Positions 16,702 to 25,508 of a DNA stretch of 64,000 bases are shown here, piece after piece. The stretch is from NCBI RefSeq assembly GCF_000519205.1, contig NZ_JAFB01000015.1, forward strand, positions 1 through 64,000. Reading direction: 5' to 3'. Both the position numbers and the translations under genes were made by a program. Numbering within the stretch: the stretch's first letter is position 1; the number at the start of each line of letters is the position of its first letter. The DNA is from Amycolatopsis taiwanensis DSM 45107. GTDB taxonomy: Bacteria > Actinomycetota > Actinomycetes > Mycobacteriales > Pseudonocardiaceae. The notes under the pieces were generated by a model that made no database searches, had not been told where the DNA came from, and saw nothing but the letters and a program-made list of their open reading frames with translations.

Positions 16702-17649
16702 ATGTCCGGCGTGATCATGGCGTCGGGTGTGCGGATCGGGTGGGCGGGTCTCCCGCGCGACGTTCAGTACGCCGTTGAGTCGATTCTTGGCGGCACGGTT
16801 GTCGAAGCCGTGTCCCAGGCCGGTGGGTTCTCGCCCGGCACGGCCGACCGGGTCCGCATTGCCGATGGACGCCGCGCGTTCGTGAAGGCGGTGAGCACCG
16901 CTCAGAACGCCCACTCGCCCAACATGCACCGCAGGGAAGCGCGAATCACCGCGGCCATGCCGTCCTGGGCGCCTGTCCCCGAACTGCTCGGCTGCCATGA
17001 CGACGGCACCTGGGTAGCCCTGGTGCTGCAGGATATCGACGGCCGCCAACCCAGTACGCCATGGCTGGCCGACGAACTGCGGCTGGTCCTGGACGTGCTC
17101 GATGAGTTCGCGACCCGAGCCACACCGTCGCCACTGCCCGGCCTGGCCACGGCGGCTGACACGCTCGCCGAAGAGTTCGGCGGCTGGCGACGGATCGCGA
17201 ATGACCCTCCGGACAACCTGCGGCCCTGGGCTGCGCGGCACCTCGACGAACTCTGCGCGCTGGCCGACCGCGGACTGGCGGCACTGGCCGGCGACACCCT
17301 CGTCCACGCGGATCTGCGGGCGGACAACCTCCTGCTGAGCGAGGACGGCGCGGTGACCGTGGTCGACTGGCCGGCGGCCTGCCGGGGGCCGCGGTGGCTG
17401 GACAGCCTTCTGCTGTTGCTCAACGTCCGGCTCCACGGCGGGCACGACACTCACCAGCTGCTCACCGAGCAAGCCGCCGCCCACGACGCGCCCCTGGACG
17501 ATCTTCTCGCCGTGCTGGTGGCGCTGGCCGGTTTCTTCACCGACTCCGCCCGCCGGCCACCGCCACCGGGCCTACCGACTCTGCGCGCCTTCCAGCGCGC
17601 CCATGCTGACGCCATCCTGTCGTGGCTGCGCGAAGAAGACTGTCTCTGA
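16702..17649 (+). CDS. Aminoglycoside phosphotransferase-family kinase
   Basis: A 315-residue protein with the protein-kinase-like APH fold. The N-lobe has GGFSPGTADRVRIADGRRAFVKAV (nucleotide loop and Lys). The C-lobe has LVHADLRADNLLL (HxDxxxxN catalytic loop) near 208 and VVDWPAACRG (metal-binding Asp) near 225. It would phosphorylate a small hydroxyl compound; the family includes antibiotic kinases, but many members act on metabolites and nothing here shows antibiotic specificity. ATG 16702 or ATG 16717 may be the true start. Confidence 0.82.
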   Translation: MSGVIMASGVRIGWAGLPRDVQYAVESILGGTVVEAVSQAGGFSPGTADRVRIADGRRAFVKAVSTAQNAHSPNMHRREARITAAMPSWAPVPELLGCHDDGTWVALVLQDIDGRQPSTPWLADELRLVLDVLDEFATRATPSPLPGLATAADTLAEEFGGWRRIANDPPDNLRPWAARHLDELCALADRGLAALAGDTLVHADLRADNLLLSEDGAVTVVDWPAACRGPRWLDSLLLLLNVRLHGGHDTHQLLTEQAAAHDAPLDDLLAVLVALAGFFTDSARRPPPPGLPTLRAFQRAHADAILSWLREEDCL

Positions 17650-17806
17650 CTGGTTGCGGTGCACCGGATGCTGGAAGGCACGGCCGCGGCAGTAGGCGAT
17701 TGTTTCTTGGTGCATGTCCATGCGGCGCGATCTTTGCGGGCCGCGATGAGTATCGGTGCCATGGCAGGTCTATCCGACGTACGCAAAGGCGACCGGGAGA
17801 AGTGTC

Positions 17807-18643
17807 ATGACCGCACCAGAAGTTCTGCTGGAAGGCGTCCTGTTCGGCGAGTCACCACGCTGGCACGACGGGCGGCTCTGGTTCTCGGACTGGGGTGCGA
17901 ACCAGGTGATCGTGCTGGACGCCGACGGCCGCCACGAGGTGGTGACCACCGTCCGTTCGTTCCCGATGTGCATCGACTTCCTGCCCGACGGACGACTGCT
18001 CGTCGTGGATTCGGCACAGCGCCGGTTGCTGCGTCGTGACCCCGACGGATCACTCGTCCCGCATGCAGACCTCTCCCAGGTCTCGGAGAAGCCGTGGAAC
18101 GACATCGTGGTCGACGACCGAGGCAACGCCTATGTCAACACGATCGGTTTCGACTTTCCTGGCGGTGAGTTCGCGCCGGGCATGGTCGTGCTCGTCACCC
18201 CGGACGGCAACGTCGAATGGGGGGCCGATGATCTCGCGTTCCCCAACGGCATGGCGATCAGTCCGGACGGCACGACGCTGGTCGTCGCTGAGTCGTATGC
18301 GAATCGGCTCACCGCCTTCGACATCGGCAGCGACGGCCGCCTCGGCAACCGACGCGTGTGGGCGCAGACCCCGGACGACCACCCGGATGGAATCTGCATG
18401 GATGCCGAAGGGGCCGTCTGGTACGCCGACGTGGGCAACCAGCACTGCGTCCGGGTGCGCGAGGGCGGCGAAGTGCTCGCTGCCGTCAACCTTGATCGCG
18501 GCGCCTTCGCCTGCGCGCTCAGCCGTGGCGACGATCCTCGCCTGTTCGTCGTCGGCCAGACCTGGGGCGGGCCCGAGTCGCGGCAACCCAGCGGGCGGGT
18601 TTTCGCGTTCCCGGCGCCCGCACCGGGTGCCGGAAAACCCTGA
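17807..18643 (+). CDS. SMP-30/gluconolactonase family hydrolase
   Basis: A 278-residue six-bladed beta-propeller. Conserved features are GESPRWHDGRLWFSDW with the metal-binding Glu at the start, KPWNDIVVDDRGNAYVNTIGF, FPNGMAISPDGTTLVVAESYANRL and HPDGICMDAEGAVWYADVG with Asn and Asp ligands. The family opens lactones such as gluconolactone using a divalent metal; the exact substrate is not known. GGGAGAA stands six bases before ATG 17807. Confidence 0.88.
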   Translation: MTAPEVLLEGVLFGESPRWHDGRLWFSDWGANQVIVLDADGRHEVVTTVRSFPMCIDFLPDGRLLVVDSAQRRLLRRDPDGSLVPHADLSQVSEKPWNDIVVDDRGNAYVNTIGFDFPGGEFAPGMVVLVTPDGNVEWGADDLAFPNGMAISPDGTTLVVAESYANRLTAFDIGSDGRLGNRRVWAQTPDDHPDGICMDAEGAVWYADVGNQHCVRVREGGEVLAAVNLDRGAFACALSRGDDPRLFVVGQTWGGPESRQPSGRVFAFPAPAPGAGKP

Positions 18644-18853
18644 TCCAGCAAGGTCGGCTTCCGGCTTCCCCGGTGGGAGGCGATGCGGCAGGCCCCCACG
18701 ACCGCACCACTGCGAAAAGCGCTGTTCAACCGGTGTCGGGATCCCAGGCGACCGTCTCCAACTCGCTCAGGTCGTCGATGGCCACGCTATCGTCGCGGGT
18801 TCTCACACCGGCGCGCGTTCAGGCAGCCCCTCGTCAGGTCGCGGTCGGAAGGA

Positions 18854-19627
18854 TCAAAGCCCGTAGCCACCGGTCGCGTCGATCACCTGTCCGGTCACCC
18901 ACCGCGCGTCGTCCGAGGCGAGGAAGGCCACGATGTCAGCCACGTCTTCCGGCTGCCCGACCCGGCCCAGCGCGGCCATGGAGGCCACGTGAGCTTCGAC
19001 TTCCGGATTGCCGCGCAGCCAACTCGCGTTGACGTCCGTGTCGATGACACCGGGAGCCACCGAGTTCGCCGTGATGCCGCGGGCGCCCAGTTCCTTGGCG
19101 AGGTTGAGGGTGAACGTGTCCAGGGCGCCCTTGGTGGAGCCGTAGGCGATGATCTCCGGCATGGCGATACGGGCCACGCCACTGGAAATGTTGATGATGC
19201 GTCCCCCATCGCGTAGTCGTTTCAGCCCTTCCTGCACGATGAAGAAGGGCGCCCGGACGTTCACCGCGAAGACTTCGTCGAACTCCTCTTCGGTCAGCGA
19301 AGCCAGATCCGAACTGCGTCCGATGCCTGCGTTGTTGACGATGATGTCGACGGCCCTGTCCGGTGCGTACTCGTCTGCTTGAGCATCGAAGGCCGCCCAC
19401 AGGGCCGCCGCGTCGCCAGGTTGGCCCAACGGTGCATGCAGGGCAACGGCTCGGCCGCCGTCCTTGCGGATGCGCTCGACGACATCGTTCGCCGCGGCCT
19501 CGTTGCGAGCGTAAGTAATCGCGACCGTGGCGCCGTCCCGGCCGAGTCGTTCCGCGATGGCCCGCCCGATGCCCCGGCTGCCGCCGGTGACCAGCGCGAC
19601 CTTGCCCTCAAGCTGCTGCGTACCCAT
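18854..19627 (-). CDS. SDR family NAD(P)-dependent oxidoreductase
   Basis: A 257-residue short-chain dehydrogenase. It has the cofactor loop TGGSRGIGRA, NNAGIG, the catalytic Ser in NISSGVA, YGSTKGA (Tyr-x-x-x-Lys), and the PG motif in SVAPGVIDTD. A residue pattern of TYAR after the second strand suggests NADP preference. It is a 3-oxoacyl reductase-like enzyme of unknown substrate. Divergent from the TetR gene at 19713, which probably controls it. Confidence 0.9.
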   Translation of the reverse strand: MGTQQLEGKVALVTGGSRGIGRAIAERLGRDGATVAITYARNEAAANDVVERIRKDGGRAVALHAPLGQPGDAAALWAAFDAQADEYAPDRAVDIIVNNAGIGRSSDLASLTEEEFDEVFAVNVRAPFFIVQEGLKRLRDGGRIINISSGVARIAMPEIIAYGSTKGALDTFTLNLAKELGARGITANSVAPGVIDTDVNASWLRGNPEVEAHVASMAALGRVGQPEDVADIVAFLASDDARWVTGQVIDATGGYGL

Positions 19628-19656
19628 GAAGCTCGACCGCTTTCTATTTGTTGGTG

Positions 19657-19696
19657 GATCACTCAAGAAAGACGCTATCATGTTTGTTGAGCGATC
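19657..19696. promoter_or_regulatory. Candidate TetR operator between SDR and TetR genes
   Basis: GATCACTCAA at 19657-19666 and TTGAGCGATC at 19687-19696 form an inverted repeat with nine of ten positions matching and centres 30 bases apart. The site covers most of the 85-base divergent gap and would let the TetR protein control both genes. Confidence 0.5.
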
Positions 19697-19712
19697 GATC
19701 TAGAATCGTGGT

Positions 19713-20330
19713 GTGAGTGACACCGACGCCAAGCGCGGGCGGCCGCGGACCTTCGACCGCGACGCGGCCTTGGCCGCGGCCACCCTGCTGTTCTGGGAGC
19801 GCGGGTACGAAGCCACTTCCATCGGTGAGCTGACGGAGGCGATGGGCATCAGGCCTGGCAGCTTGTACGCGGCCTTCGGCGACAAGAAGTCCCTGTTCCA
19901 GGAAGTCGTGCACAGCTACGGCCGCTCACCCGTCGGCGCCTTCATGGGTGTCGCCCTGGAGGAGGAGGCCACGGCCTACGGCGCGTTCGCCCGCATCCTG
20001 CGAGAGGCAGCGGTGATCTATCCCGACCCGGGCCACCCGGCCGGCTGCCTGACGATCAGCGCGGCCACCAACATCACCCCGCAAGACGCCGAGATCGAGG
20101 TGTTCCTGCGCGACCTGCGAAACGAGAACCTGTCGGCCTTCGAAACCCGCCTCCGGCAGGCGCAACAGGCGGGCGAGCTACCTCCTACAGCCGACCCCAG
20201 CTCGCTGGCCGCGTACTTCGCCGCAGTCATCCAGGGCATGTCGCAGCGCGCCCGCGACGGGGCCACGGCCGCCGAGCTGACCGAAACCGCCGAACTGGCA
20301 CTCAGCGTGTGGTCCGCCACGCGACCCTGA
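19713..20330 (+). CDS. TetR/AcrR family regulator
   Basis: A 205-residue repressor: RGRPRTFDRDAALAAATLLF leads into the helix-turn-helix TSIGELTEAMGIRPGSLYAAFGDKKSLF at about 35-62. The C-terminal domain contains GHPAGCLTISAA, typical of the subgroup in which a Cys near residue 110 lies in the ligand pocket (TetR_C_16/YxaF-like). GTG start at 19713. Divergent from the SDR gene. Confidence 0.9.
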   Translation: MSDTDAKRGRPRTFDRDAALAAATLLFWERGYEATSIGELTEAMGIRPGSLYAAFGDKKSLFQEVVHSYGRSPVGAFMGVALEEEATAYGAFARILREAAVIYPDPGHPAGCLTISAATNITPQDAEIEVFLRDLRNENLSAFETRLRQAQQAGELPPTADPSSLAAYFAAVIQGMSQRARDGATAAELTETAELALSVWSATRP

Positions 20331-20367
20331 CCGTCTCACGACGGCGAGGGCGCTCGAAAACGACACC

Positions 20368-20925
20368 TCATCGTGCTGCCTTCCCGTACCGGGAGAGGAC
20401 GGTGGCGCCGACCTGTTCGGCCGACAGGCATTCCAGGTATGCGGGTGAGGTGTCCGTGGGAAAAAGGCGGCGGCCGGTCCCGAGGACCGTGGGGAAGGTC
20501 AACAGCCGGTATTCGTCGATCAAGTCCTCGCCCATCAGTGCATGCACGACGCTCAGGCTGCCCGTAATGACGACGTCGCGCTGCTCGCGTTTGACGACGT
20601 CGATCAGGTCGCCGTCGACGACCTTCGAGTTCGCCCATGCCGTGGTGTCGGAGAGCGTGCGGGTGGCGACCAGCTTCGGCGCGGCGTTCATCCGTGCGGA
20701 GAACGGGTCCTCGCGTCTCGGCCAGATCCGTGAGAACAACTGCCAGGTGCTCCGCCCCAACAGCAGGACCCCGTCGTCCAGCGTGCTCCCGAGCCGGAAC
20801 TTGTCCCCGGCGACCGTCTCGGGGCCGTGCCGGAACGCCCAGCCGCCGGTCGGCGTGCCCGCGGACCCGTCCGGGTCGGACACGATTCCGTCCAGGGTGA
20901 TGAACTCAATGACGATGACGCTCAC
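20368..20925 (-). CDS. Dihydrofolate reductase-family (RibD C-terminal) protein
   Basis: A 185-residue protein with the DHFR-like RibD_C fold: IEFITLDGIVSDPDG at the N-terminus, VLLLGRSTWQLFSRIWP, DVVITGSLSVVHALM and IDEYRLLTFPTVLGTGRRLFP. These are NADPH-binding positions of the family; it is too short to be RibD and lacks the deaminase domain. Such genes commonly sit next to sigma factors or YCII proteins, as here. GTG 20925 follows AAAGGAC by eight bases; the sigma factor gene lies 56 bases upstream on the same strand. Confidence 0.85.
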   Translation of the reverse strand: MSVIVIEFITLDGIVSDPDGSAGTPTGGWAFRHGPETVAGDKFRLGSTLDDGVLLLGRSTWQLFSRIWPRREDPFSARMNAAPKLVATRTLSDTTAWANSKVVDGDLIDVVKREQRDVVITGSLSVVHALMGEDLIDEYRLLTFPTVLGTGRRLFPTDTSPAYLECLSAEQVGATVLSRYGKAAR

Positions 20926-20981
20926 GATGACTGTCCTTTCGGTCGATGCTCACCGGTAGCTACCGGCGGCATCGGCCGGAC

Positions 20982-21923
20982 TCATCGCGCCGCGTCGAAC
21001 TCGTGGAAAGAAATCCGTTGGGGCAGGTCGTCAAAGGCCTCGACCACACGTGGATCGGCGAACGCCACGTTGCGGGCTACCTGGCCGCCGGTGACGGTGA
21101 AGACCTGTAGCGTGTGCAGCCGGTGCCCGCCGCCGGGCTCCGGCGCGTACGCGGCGAGCGCGGGTTGCCCGCTGGCGGTCAACTGCCGCATCTTCCAGCC
21201 CGTCCCGCGCATAGCGAACACGCGGCGCATGAACAGGCCGTAATCGTGGCGGCCTCGGTACCACAGTGGCACTGGCGGCATCTCCAGGACCGCATCATCG
21301 GCAAGCAGCCGCACGAGCGCGCCGACGTCGCCAGCCTCGAACGCCCGCACGTACCGTTGAATCGCCGCCCGTACCTTCGGGTCGTCCGGCTCGGTGACTT
21401 CGTCCACCTCGCCCATGTCCATGAGGGCGGCCCGGGCCCGTTGCAAAGCGCTGTTGACGGCCGCGACCGTCGTCCCCAGTTGCGTGGCGACCTCGGCGGC
21501 ACTGAACTCGAGTACCTCACGGAGCACGAGCACGGCCCGTTGCCGTGGCGGCAGCACCTGCATCGCAGCCACCAGCGCGAGCCGCAGGTCGGTCCGCGCC
21601 CCAAGGTCGAACCGCGCGTCGGGAAACGGCTGCAGCCAGGGAATGTCGAACGCCGGCTTCAACGGCGCTTCGGGATCGTCGCTCGGCGCGCCCAGCCCGG
21701 ACGGCAACGGCCTCCGCGCGCGCCCCTCGAGTGCGGTCAGGCACGCGTTGGTCGCGATCCGGTACAGCCAGGTCCGTACCGACGCGCGACCGGGGTCGTA
21801 TCGGTCGCGGGCCTTCCACGCGCGCAGCACCGTCTCCTGCACCAGATCCTCGGCTTCATGGAACGAGCCGACCATCCGGTAGCAGTACGCCACCAGCTCA
21901 CCCCGGTAAGGCTCGAAATCCAT
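20982..21923 (-). CDS. ECF sigma factor with SnoaL-like C-terminal domain
   Basis: A 313-residue sigma factor. Region 2 is seen in LVAYCYRMVGSFHEAEDLVQETVLRAWKARD and region 4 in LPPRQRAVLVLREVLEFSAAEVATQLGTTVAAVNSALQRARA. After residue 195 comes a SnoaL/NTF2-like domain (YVRAFEAGDVGALVRLLADDAVLEMPP... GRHDYGLFMRRVF). This architecture is that of the SigX5/SigJ-type ECF groups, where the fused domain replaces or supplements an anti-sigma factor. No anti-sigma gene is adjacent. It probably drives the downstream RibD_C gene. Confidence 0.88.
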   Translation of the reverse strand: MDFEPYRGELVAYCYRMVGSFHEAEDLVQETVLRAWKARDRYDPGRASVRTWLYRIATNACLTALEGRARRPLPSGLGAPSDDPEAPLKPAFDIPWLQPFPDARFDLGARTDLRLALVAAMQVLPPRQRAVLVLREVLEFSAAEVATQLGTTVAAVNSALQRARAALMDMGEVDEVTEPDDPKVRAAIQRYVRAFEAGDVGALVRLLADDAVLEMPPVPLWYRGRHDYGLFMRRVFAMRGTGWKMRQLTASGQPALAAYAPEPGGGHRLHTLQVFTVTGGQVARNVAFADPRVVEAFDDLPQRISFHEFDAAR

Positions 21924-21968
21924 GGGCACATCTTGGCCTACCCCAACGGGGATGCCGGCTTGGCGGGC

Positions 21969-22805
21969 TTAGCAGGCAGCCGAGCGCCGTTCGAGGAGGA
22001 CGGTGTCGTGCCAGACGCCGTCGCGTTGGGCGATGCGTTCACGGATGCCGACGGTGCGGAATCCGGCAGCATGGTGCAGACCAAGGCTGGCGCGGTTTTC
22101 CGTGAAGATCGAGGTTTGCAGGGTCCACAGCCCGGCCTCGTCGGCGGCCATGACCTGCTTGCGGATCAAGGCTTTGCCGATCCCGCGGCCGTGGTGACCG
22201 TTGGCGACATAGATCGATGTTTCGGCGACACCGGAGTAGCACTCGCGCGCAGAGGTAGGCGTCGCGGCGGCCCAGCCGACCACCGCGCCATCGAGTTCGG
22301 CGATCCACCGGTGGCCGGGCAGCCATTTCGCGTCGAGGCTGGACCGGCTGGGCACGGTCGTTTCGAAGGTCGCGATGCCGGTGGCGATGCCCTCGCCATA
22401 GATCCTCCGCACCGCCGGCCAGTCATCGTCGCCCAAGGCGCGCACGGTCACGTCGGTCGGAACGTCGTCCGGACAGCAGGGCCGGGGCGCGAGCAGGCCC
22501 ATCACGGCATCGGCGGCGTGCGGCAGCCCGGTGCAGCAGGCGGCGTTGACGGTCACCCAGGTCGCGGTGCCTTCCTTGTGCAGCCGCAGGAAGCCGACCT
22601 CGGCGAGCTTGCGCACGTGGTGGGAGCAGGTCGACTGGCTGATGCCGAGGATCTCGGTGAGCTGTCCGACGGTGCGGCCGCGGCGGGACGTGGCGACGGC
22701 GTGCAGCAGGCGGACCCGGGTGGGTTCGGCCAGGCAGGCAAACCAACTGGCGTAGGTGGCGGCGTCAGCGTCGGCGAGAAGCGGGGCGTCGGGCGCGGCG
22801 GTCAT
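21969..22805 (-). CDS. ArsR-ArsN fusion: arsenic-type regulator plus GNAT acetyltransferase
   Basis: A 278-residue fusion. Residues 1-100 are an ArsR/SmtB winged helix (ACLAEPTRVRLLHAVATS, QLTEILGISQSTCSHHVRKLAEVGFL) with Cys pairs ACCTG and RPCCP that may bind As(III). Residues 118-278 are a GNAT domain of the phosphinothricin-acetyltransferase type (GEGIATGIATFETTVPS, SIYVANGHHGRGIGKALI, NRASLGLHHAAGFRTVGI). ArsN enzymes acetylate the arsenical antibiotic arsinothricin in characterised cases. The fusion couples sensing and detoxification and belongs to the divergent arsenic island. Confidence 0.87.
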   Translation of the reverse strand: MTAAPDAPLLADADAATYASWFACLAEPTRVRLLHAVATSRRGRTVGQLTEILGISQSTCSHHVRKLAEVGFLRLHKEGTATWVTVNAACCTGLPHAADAVMGLLAPRPCCPDDVPTDVTVRALGDDDWPAVRRIYGEGIATGIATFETTVPSRSSLDAKWLPGHRWIAELDGAVVGWAAATPTSARECYSGVAETSIYVANGHHGRGIGKALIRKQVMAADEAGLWTLQTSIFTENRASLGLHHAAGFRTVGIRERIAQRDGVWHDTVLLERRSAAC

Positions 22806-22829
22806 GCCTCCAGTATCGGCGATCGCATC

Positions 22830-22847
22830 TGTCGATCCTCATCGACA
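22830..22847. promoter_or_regulatory. Candidate operator for the ArsR-ArsN gene
   Basis: TGTCGATCCTCATCGACA is a perfect 7-base inverted repeat around CCTC, 25 bases upstream of the fusion gene start. Its TCGAT cores recur at the arsM-arsR gap, as expected of ArsR-family sites. Confidence 0.6.
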
Positions 22848-23097
22848 AAGAGATGTGCGGTGGTATGGCTGGGGTGCGGGTAGTCGTGGTGTGAGCCGGG
22901 CCGGACACCGCTTTGTCCGGCCCCGGCAGCACACCATCTAAAAAGGACAGTCCGCGATGGGCGATGTGGTCTCGATGTCGCCGTTCATACCGGCCACCGC
23001 GTCGCTTCGGCCACCCATGACGGCACCGCCTCCACCCTCCGCGGAGTCGGCCGCGACGCGATCTACGTCGCGCGCGGCCTCCGATCAAGCTGACGGC
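22848..23097. other. Gap between ArsR-ArsN and ArsM genes
   Basis: A hairpin at 22895-22927 (GCCGGGCCGGACA pairing with TGTCCGGCCCCGGC, one bulged base) may end the arsM transcript. A plus-strand frame ending at TGA 23091-23093 reads VAVHTGHRVASATHD then GTASTLRGVGRDAIYVARGL, protein-like but without a start; it may be the tail of a lost gene. Confidence 0.4.
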
Positions 23098-23904
23098 TCA
23101 ACTGCAGCAGCCCTCGCCCGTGGCCGTGAGCGGCAGCTCCCGCAGCGTGGGTGCGTCGGCCGGTTTGGTGGCGCGGACGATGGCGGAGTGCATGCCTTCC
23201 ACCGCTTCGTGGGTCGGGGTGATTTCCACGTCGGTGAACCCGGCCGCCACCAGGCCCTCGCGGTACTCGGCGAACGACAGCGCTCCGGCGATGCAGCCGA
23301 CGTAGTCGCCACGCTCGGCTCGGTCCGCGGCGGTGAGGTGGTCCTCCGCCACCACATCGCTGATGCCGAGCCGTCCACCGGGCTTGAGCACCCGGAACGC
23401 CTCGGCGAACACGGCCGGCTTGTCGGTGGACAGGTTGATCACGCAGTTGGAGATGATCACGTCGACGGTGTTCGCGGGTAGCGGGACGGCCTCGATGTGT
23501 CCCTTGAGGAACTCCACGTTTTCGGCCCGGGCCTTTGCCTTGTTGGCGAGTGCGAGGGCGAGCATCTCCTCGGTCATGTCCAGCCCGTAGACCTTGCCTT
23601 CCGGGCCGACGCGGACGGCGGACAACAGCACGTCGATGCCGCCCCCGGAGCCGAGGTCGAGCACGGTCTCGCCCGCGCGTAGTTCGGCGACCGCGAGCGG
23701 GTTGCCGCAGCCCAGGCTGGCCAACACCGCCTCCTCCGGCAGTTCGGCCCGCTCGGCCTCCCCGTAGTGGCCGCCGGTCAGGTCTTCCGTCGAACAGGAT
23801 TCCCCGCCGCAGCACGAGGCCGCACGTCCGGTGGTCACCGCGATCGCGGCCGCGGCATAGCGATCGCGCACTCGCTCCCGCAGTTCGGCCGACGAATCCG
23901 ACAT
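23098..23904 (-). CDS. arsM: Arsenite S-adenosylmethionine methyltransferase
   Basis: A 268-residue enzyme that would methylate As(III) stepwise to methylated arsenicals, some of them volatile. It has the SAM motif VLDLGSGGGIDVLLSA near residue 80 and the ArsM cysteines: a Cys-rich N-terminal stretch (ASCCGGESCS), ISNCVINLS near 155 and YVGCIAGAL near 204, plus a terminal CCS. The codons ATG at 23907 and 23904 are adjacent; the second has the better spacing (seven) from GGAGGG. It is divergent from arsR-acr3-arsC. Confidence 0.94.
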   Translation of the reverse strand: MSDSSAELRERVRDRYAAAAIAVTTGRAASCCGGESCSTEDLTGGHYGEAERAELPEEAVLASLGCGNPLAVAELRAGETVLDLGSGGGIDVLLSAVRVGPEGKVYGLDMTEEMLALALANKAKARAENVEFLKGHIEAVPLPANTVDVIISNCVINLSTDKPAVFAEAFRVLKPGGRLGISDVVAEDHLTAADRAERGDYVGCIAGALSFAEYREGLVAAGFTDVEITPTHEAVEGMHSAIVRATKPADAPTLRELPLTATGEGCCS

Positions 23905-23926
23905 CATTCTGCCCTCCGGTTTAATC

Positions 23927-23976
23927 GATGTCTGTCGATGAAGTTAGCTTGCCTCTTGTCTCGATTCTCGTCAAGA
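23927..23976. promoter_or_regulatory. arsM-arsR divergent control region
   Basis: The gap holds ATCGATGTCTGTCGAT (starting near 23924) and a second imperfect inverted repeat, TCTTGTC at 23954-23960 with GTCAAGA at 23970-23976. Both are plausible ArsR sites covering the two divergent promoters. Confidence 0.5.
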
Positions 23977-23999
23977 TAGAAGTCTGCTTAAATAGAGCC

Positions 24000-24374
24000 A
24001 TGTCGAAACAGTTGCCGATCGTGGTGGACGGCGGTGCCGGGGAGTGCTGCCCACCCTTGGTTCGAGAACCGTTGTCCGAGTCGCAGGCGGCCGAGCTGGC
24101 GCGGGTGTTCAAGGCGGTCGGCGATCCGGTGCGGTTGCGACTGCTGTCGCTGATCGCCTCCCACGAAGGGGGCGAGACGTGCGTCTGCGAGCTGACCGAC
24201 ACCTTCGATCTGACCGGGCCGACGATCTCGCACCACCTCAAGGTGCTGCGCGAATCGGGGCTGATCACCGGGGAGCGGCGGGGAACCTGGATCTACTACC
24301 GGGTCCAGCCCGAGGCGCTTGCCCGACTGTCCGCCGTCCTGCAGCCCGGCCAGACCACGGTGGTGACGGCGTGA
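24000..24374 (+). CDS. arsR: ArsR family arsenite-sensing repressor
   Basis: A 124-residue winged-helix repressor: LARVFKAVGDPVRLRLLSLIAS, then ETCVCELTDTFDLTGPTISHHLKVLRESGLI. The CVC pair in the CELT helix corresponds to the As(III)-binding CxC of classical ArsR proteins, and GECC near the N-terminus may give the third thiolate. It would release DNA on binding As(III)/Sb(III). Start is ATG 24000. The stop overlaps the acr3 GTG by four bases. Confidence 0.94.
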   Translation: MSKQLPIVVDGGAGECCPPLVREPLSESQAAELARVFKAVGDPVRLRLLSLIASHEGGETCVCELTDTFDLTGPTISHHLKVLRESGLITGERRGTWIYYRVQPEALARLSAVLQPGQTTVVTA

Positions 24375-25447
24375 CCAGCACCGACACGGCCGTCGTCGGG
24401 AAACTGTCCACTCTGGACCGTCTCCTGCCGGTCTGGATCGGTGCCGCCATGGTGGCCGGCGTGCTGGCCGGGCGATGGGTTCCCGGTCTGGGAGCCGGAC
24501 TCGACGCCGTGGCGGTCGACGGTGTCTCGCTGCCGATCGCACTGGGGCTGCTGGTGATGATGTACCCGGTGCTGGCCAAGGTTCGCTACGACCGCCTCGA
24601 CACGGTCACCCGCGACCGGCGGCTCCTGCTGCCGTCGGTGATCCTCAACTGGCTCATCGGCCCGGCGTTGATGTTCGGCCTGGCCTGGCTCCTGCTGCCC
24701 GACCTGCCCGAATACCGCACCGGGCTGATCATCGTCGGGCTCGCCCGCTGCATCGCCATGGTCATCATCTGGAACGACCTCGCCTGCGGCGACTCCGAAG
24801 CCGCCGCCGTCCTCGTCGCGCTCAACTCAGTGTTCCAGGTGATCGCCTTCGGGACACTCGGCTGGTTCTATCTCTCGGTGCTGCCCGGCTGGCTCGGACT
24901 GCCCGCCAGCGACCTGGCCGTGTCCGGGTGGCAGATCGTCAAGAACGTGCTGATCTTCCTCGGTATCCCACTCGTGGCCGGCTATCTCTCCCGCCGTCTC
25001 GGCGAACGCGGCAAGGGCCGCACCTGGTACGAAACGCGGTATCTGCCCAAGGTCGGCCCCATCGCGCTATACGGGCTGTTGTTCACCATCGTCATCCTGT
25101 TCGCCCTGCAAGGACACCAGATCACCAGCCAGCCCCTGGACGTCGCCCGTATCGCCCTGCCCTTGCTGGCCTACTTCGCGATCATGTGGGCCGGGTCCTA
25201 CGCCTTCGGCAAGGCCGTCGGCCTCAGCTACGAACGCACCACGACCCTGGCGTTCACCGCCGCGGGCAACAACTTCGAACTCGCCATCGCCGTCGCGATC
25301 GCGACCTTCGGCGCCACCAGCGGGCAGGCCCTCGCCGGTGTCGTCGGCCCGCTGATCGAGGTCCCCGTGCTCGTCGCCCTGGTCTACGTCTCCCTCGCGC
25401 TGCGCCGCCGCTTCGCCACCGCCACCGCCACCGTCACCGAGGAGTAA
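24371..25447 (+). CDS. acr3: Arsenite efflux permease, Acr3 type
   Basis: A 358-residue membrane protein with ten predicted helices. The Acr3 hallmark GLARCIAMVIIWNDLACGD with its essential Cys is near residue 120, and AAGNNFELAIAVAIATFG with the conserved Glu near residue 300. It exports As(III) using the proton-motive force. Translation is probably coupled to arsR through the GTGA overlap. Confidence 0.95.
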   Translation: MTSTDTAVVGKLSTLDRLLPVWIGAAMVAGVLAGRWVPGLGAGLDAVAVDGVSLPIALGLLVMMYPVLAKVRYDRLDTVTRDRRLLLPSVILNWLIGPALMFGLAWLLLPDLPEYRTGLIIVGLARCIAMVIIWNDLACGDSEAAAVLVALNSVFQVIAFGTLGWFYLSVLPGWLGLPASDLAVSGWQIVKNVLIFLGIPLVAGYLSRRLGERGKGRTWYETRYLPKVGPIALYGLLFTIVILFALQGHQITSQPLDVARIALPLLAYFAIMWAGSYAFGKAVGLSYERTTTLAFTAAGNNFELAIAVAIATFGATSGQALAGVVGPLIEVPVLVALVYVSLALRRRFATATATVTEE

Positions 25448-25508
25448 CCATGCTTCACGTGCGGGGATAACGCCTCCATTCCCATCGCTCACGAGCCAAG
25501 GAGATCTC

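Noticed and set aside
18726-18806. Small peptide gene on the minus strand (VRTRDDSVAIDDLSELETVA...)
   Set aside because: It looks like a peptide leader, but there is no ribosome site and no maturation enzyme nearby.
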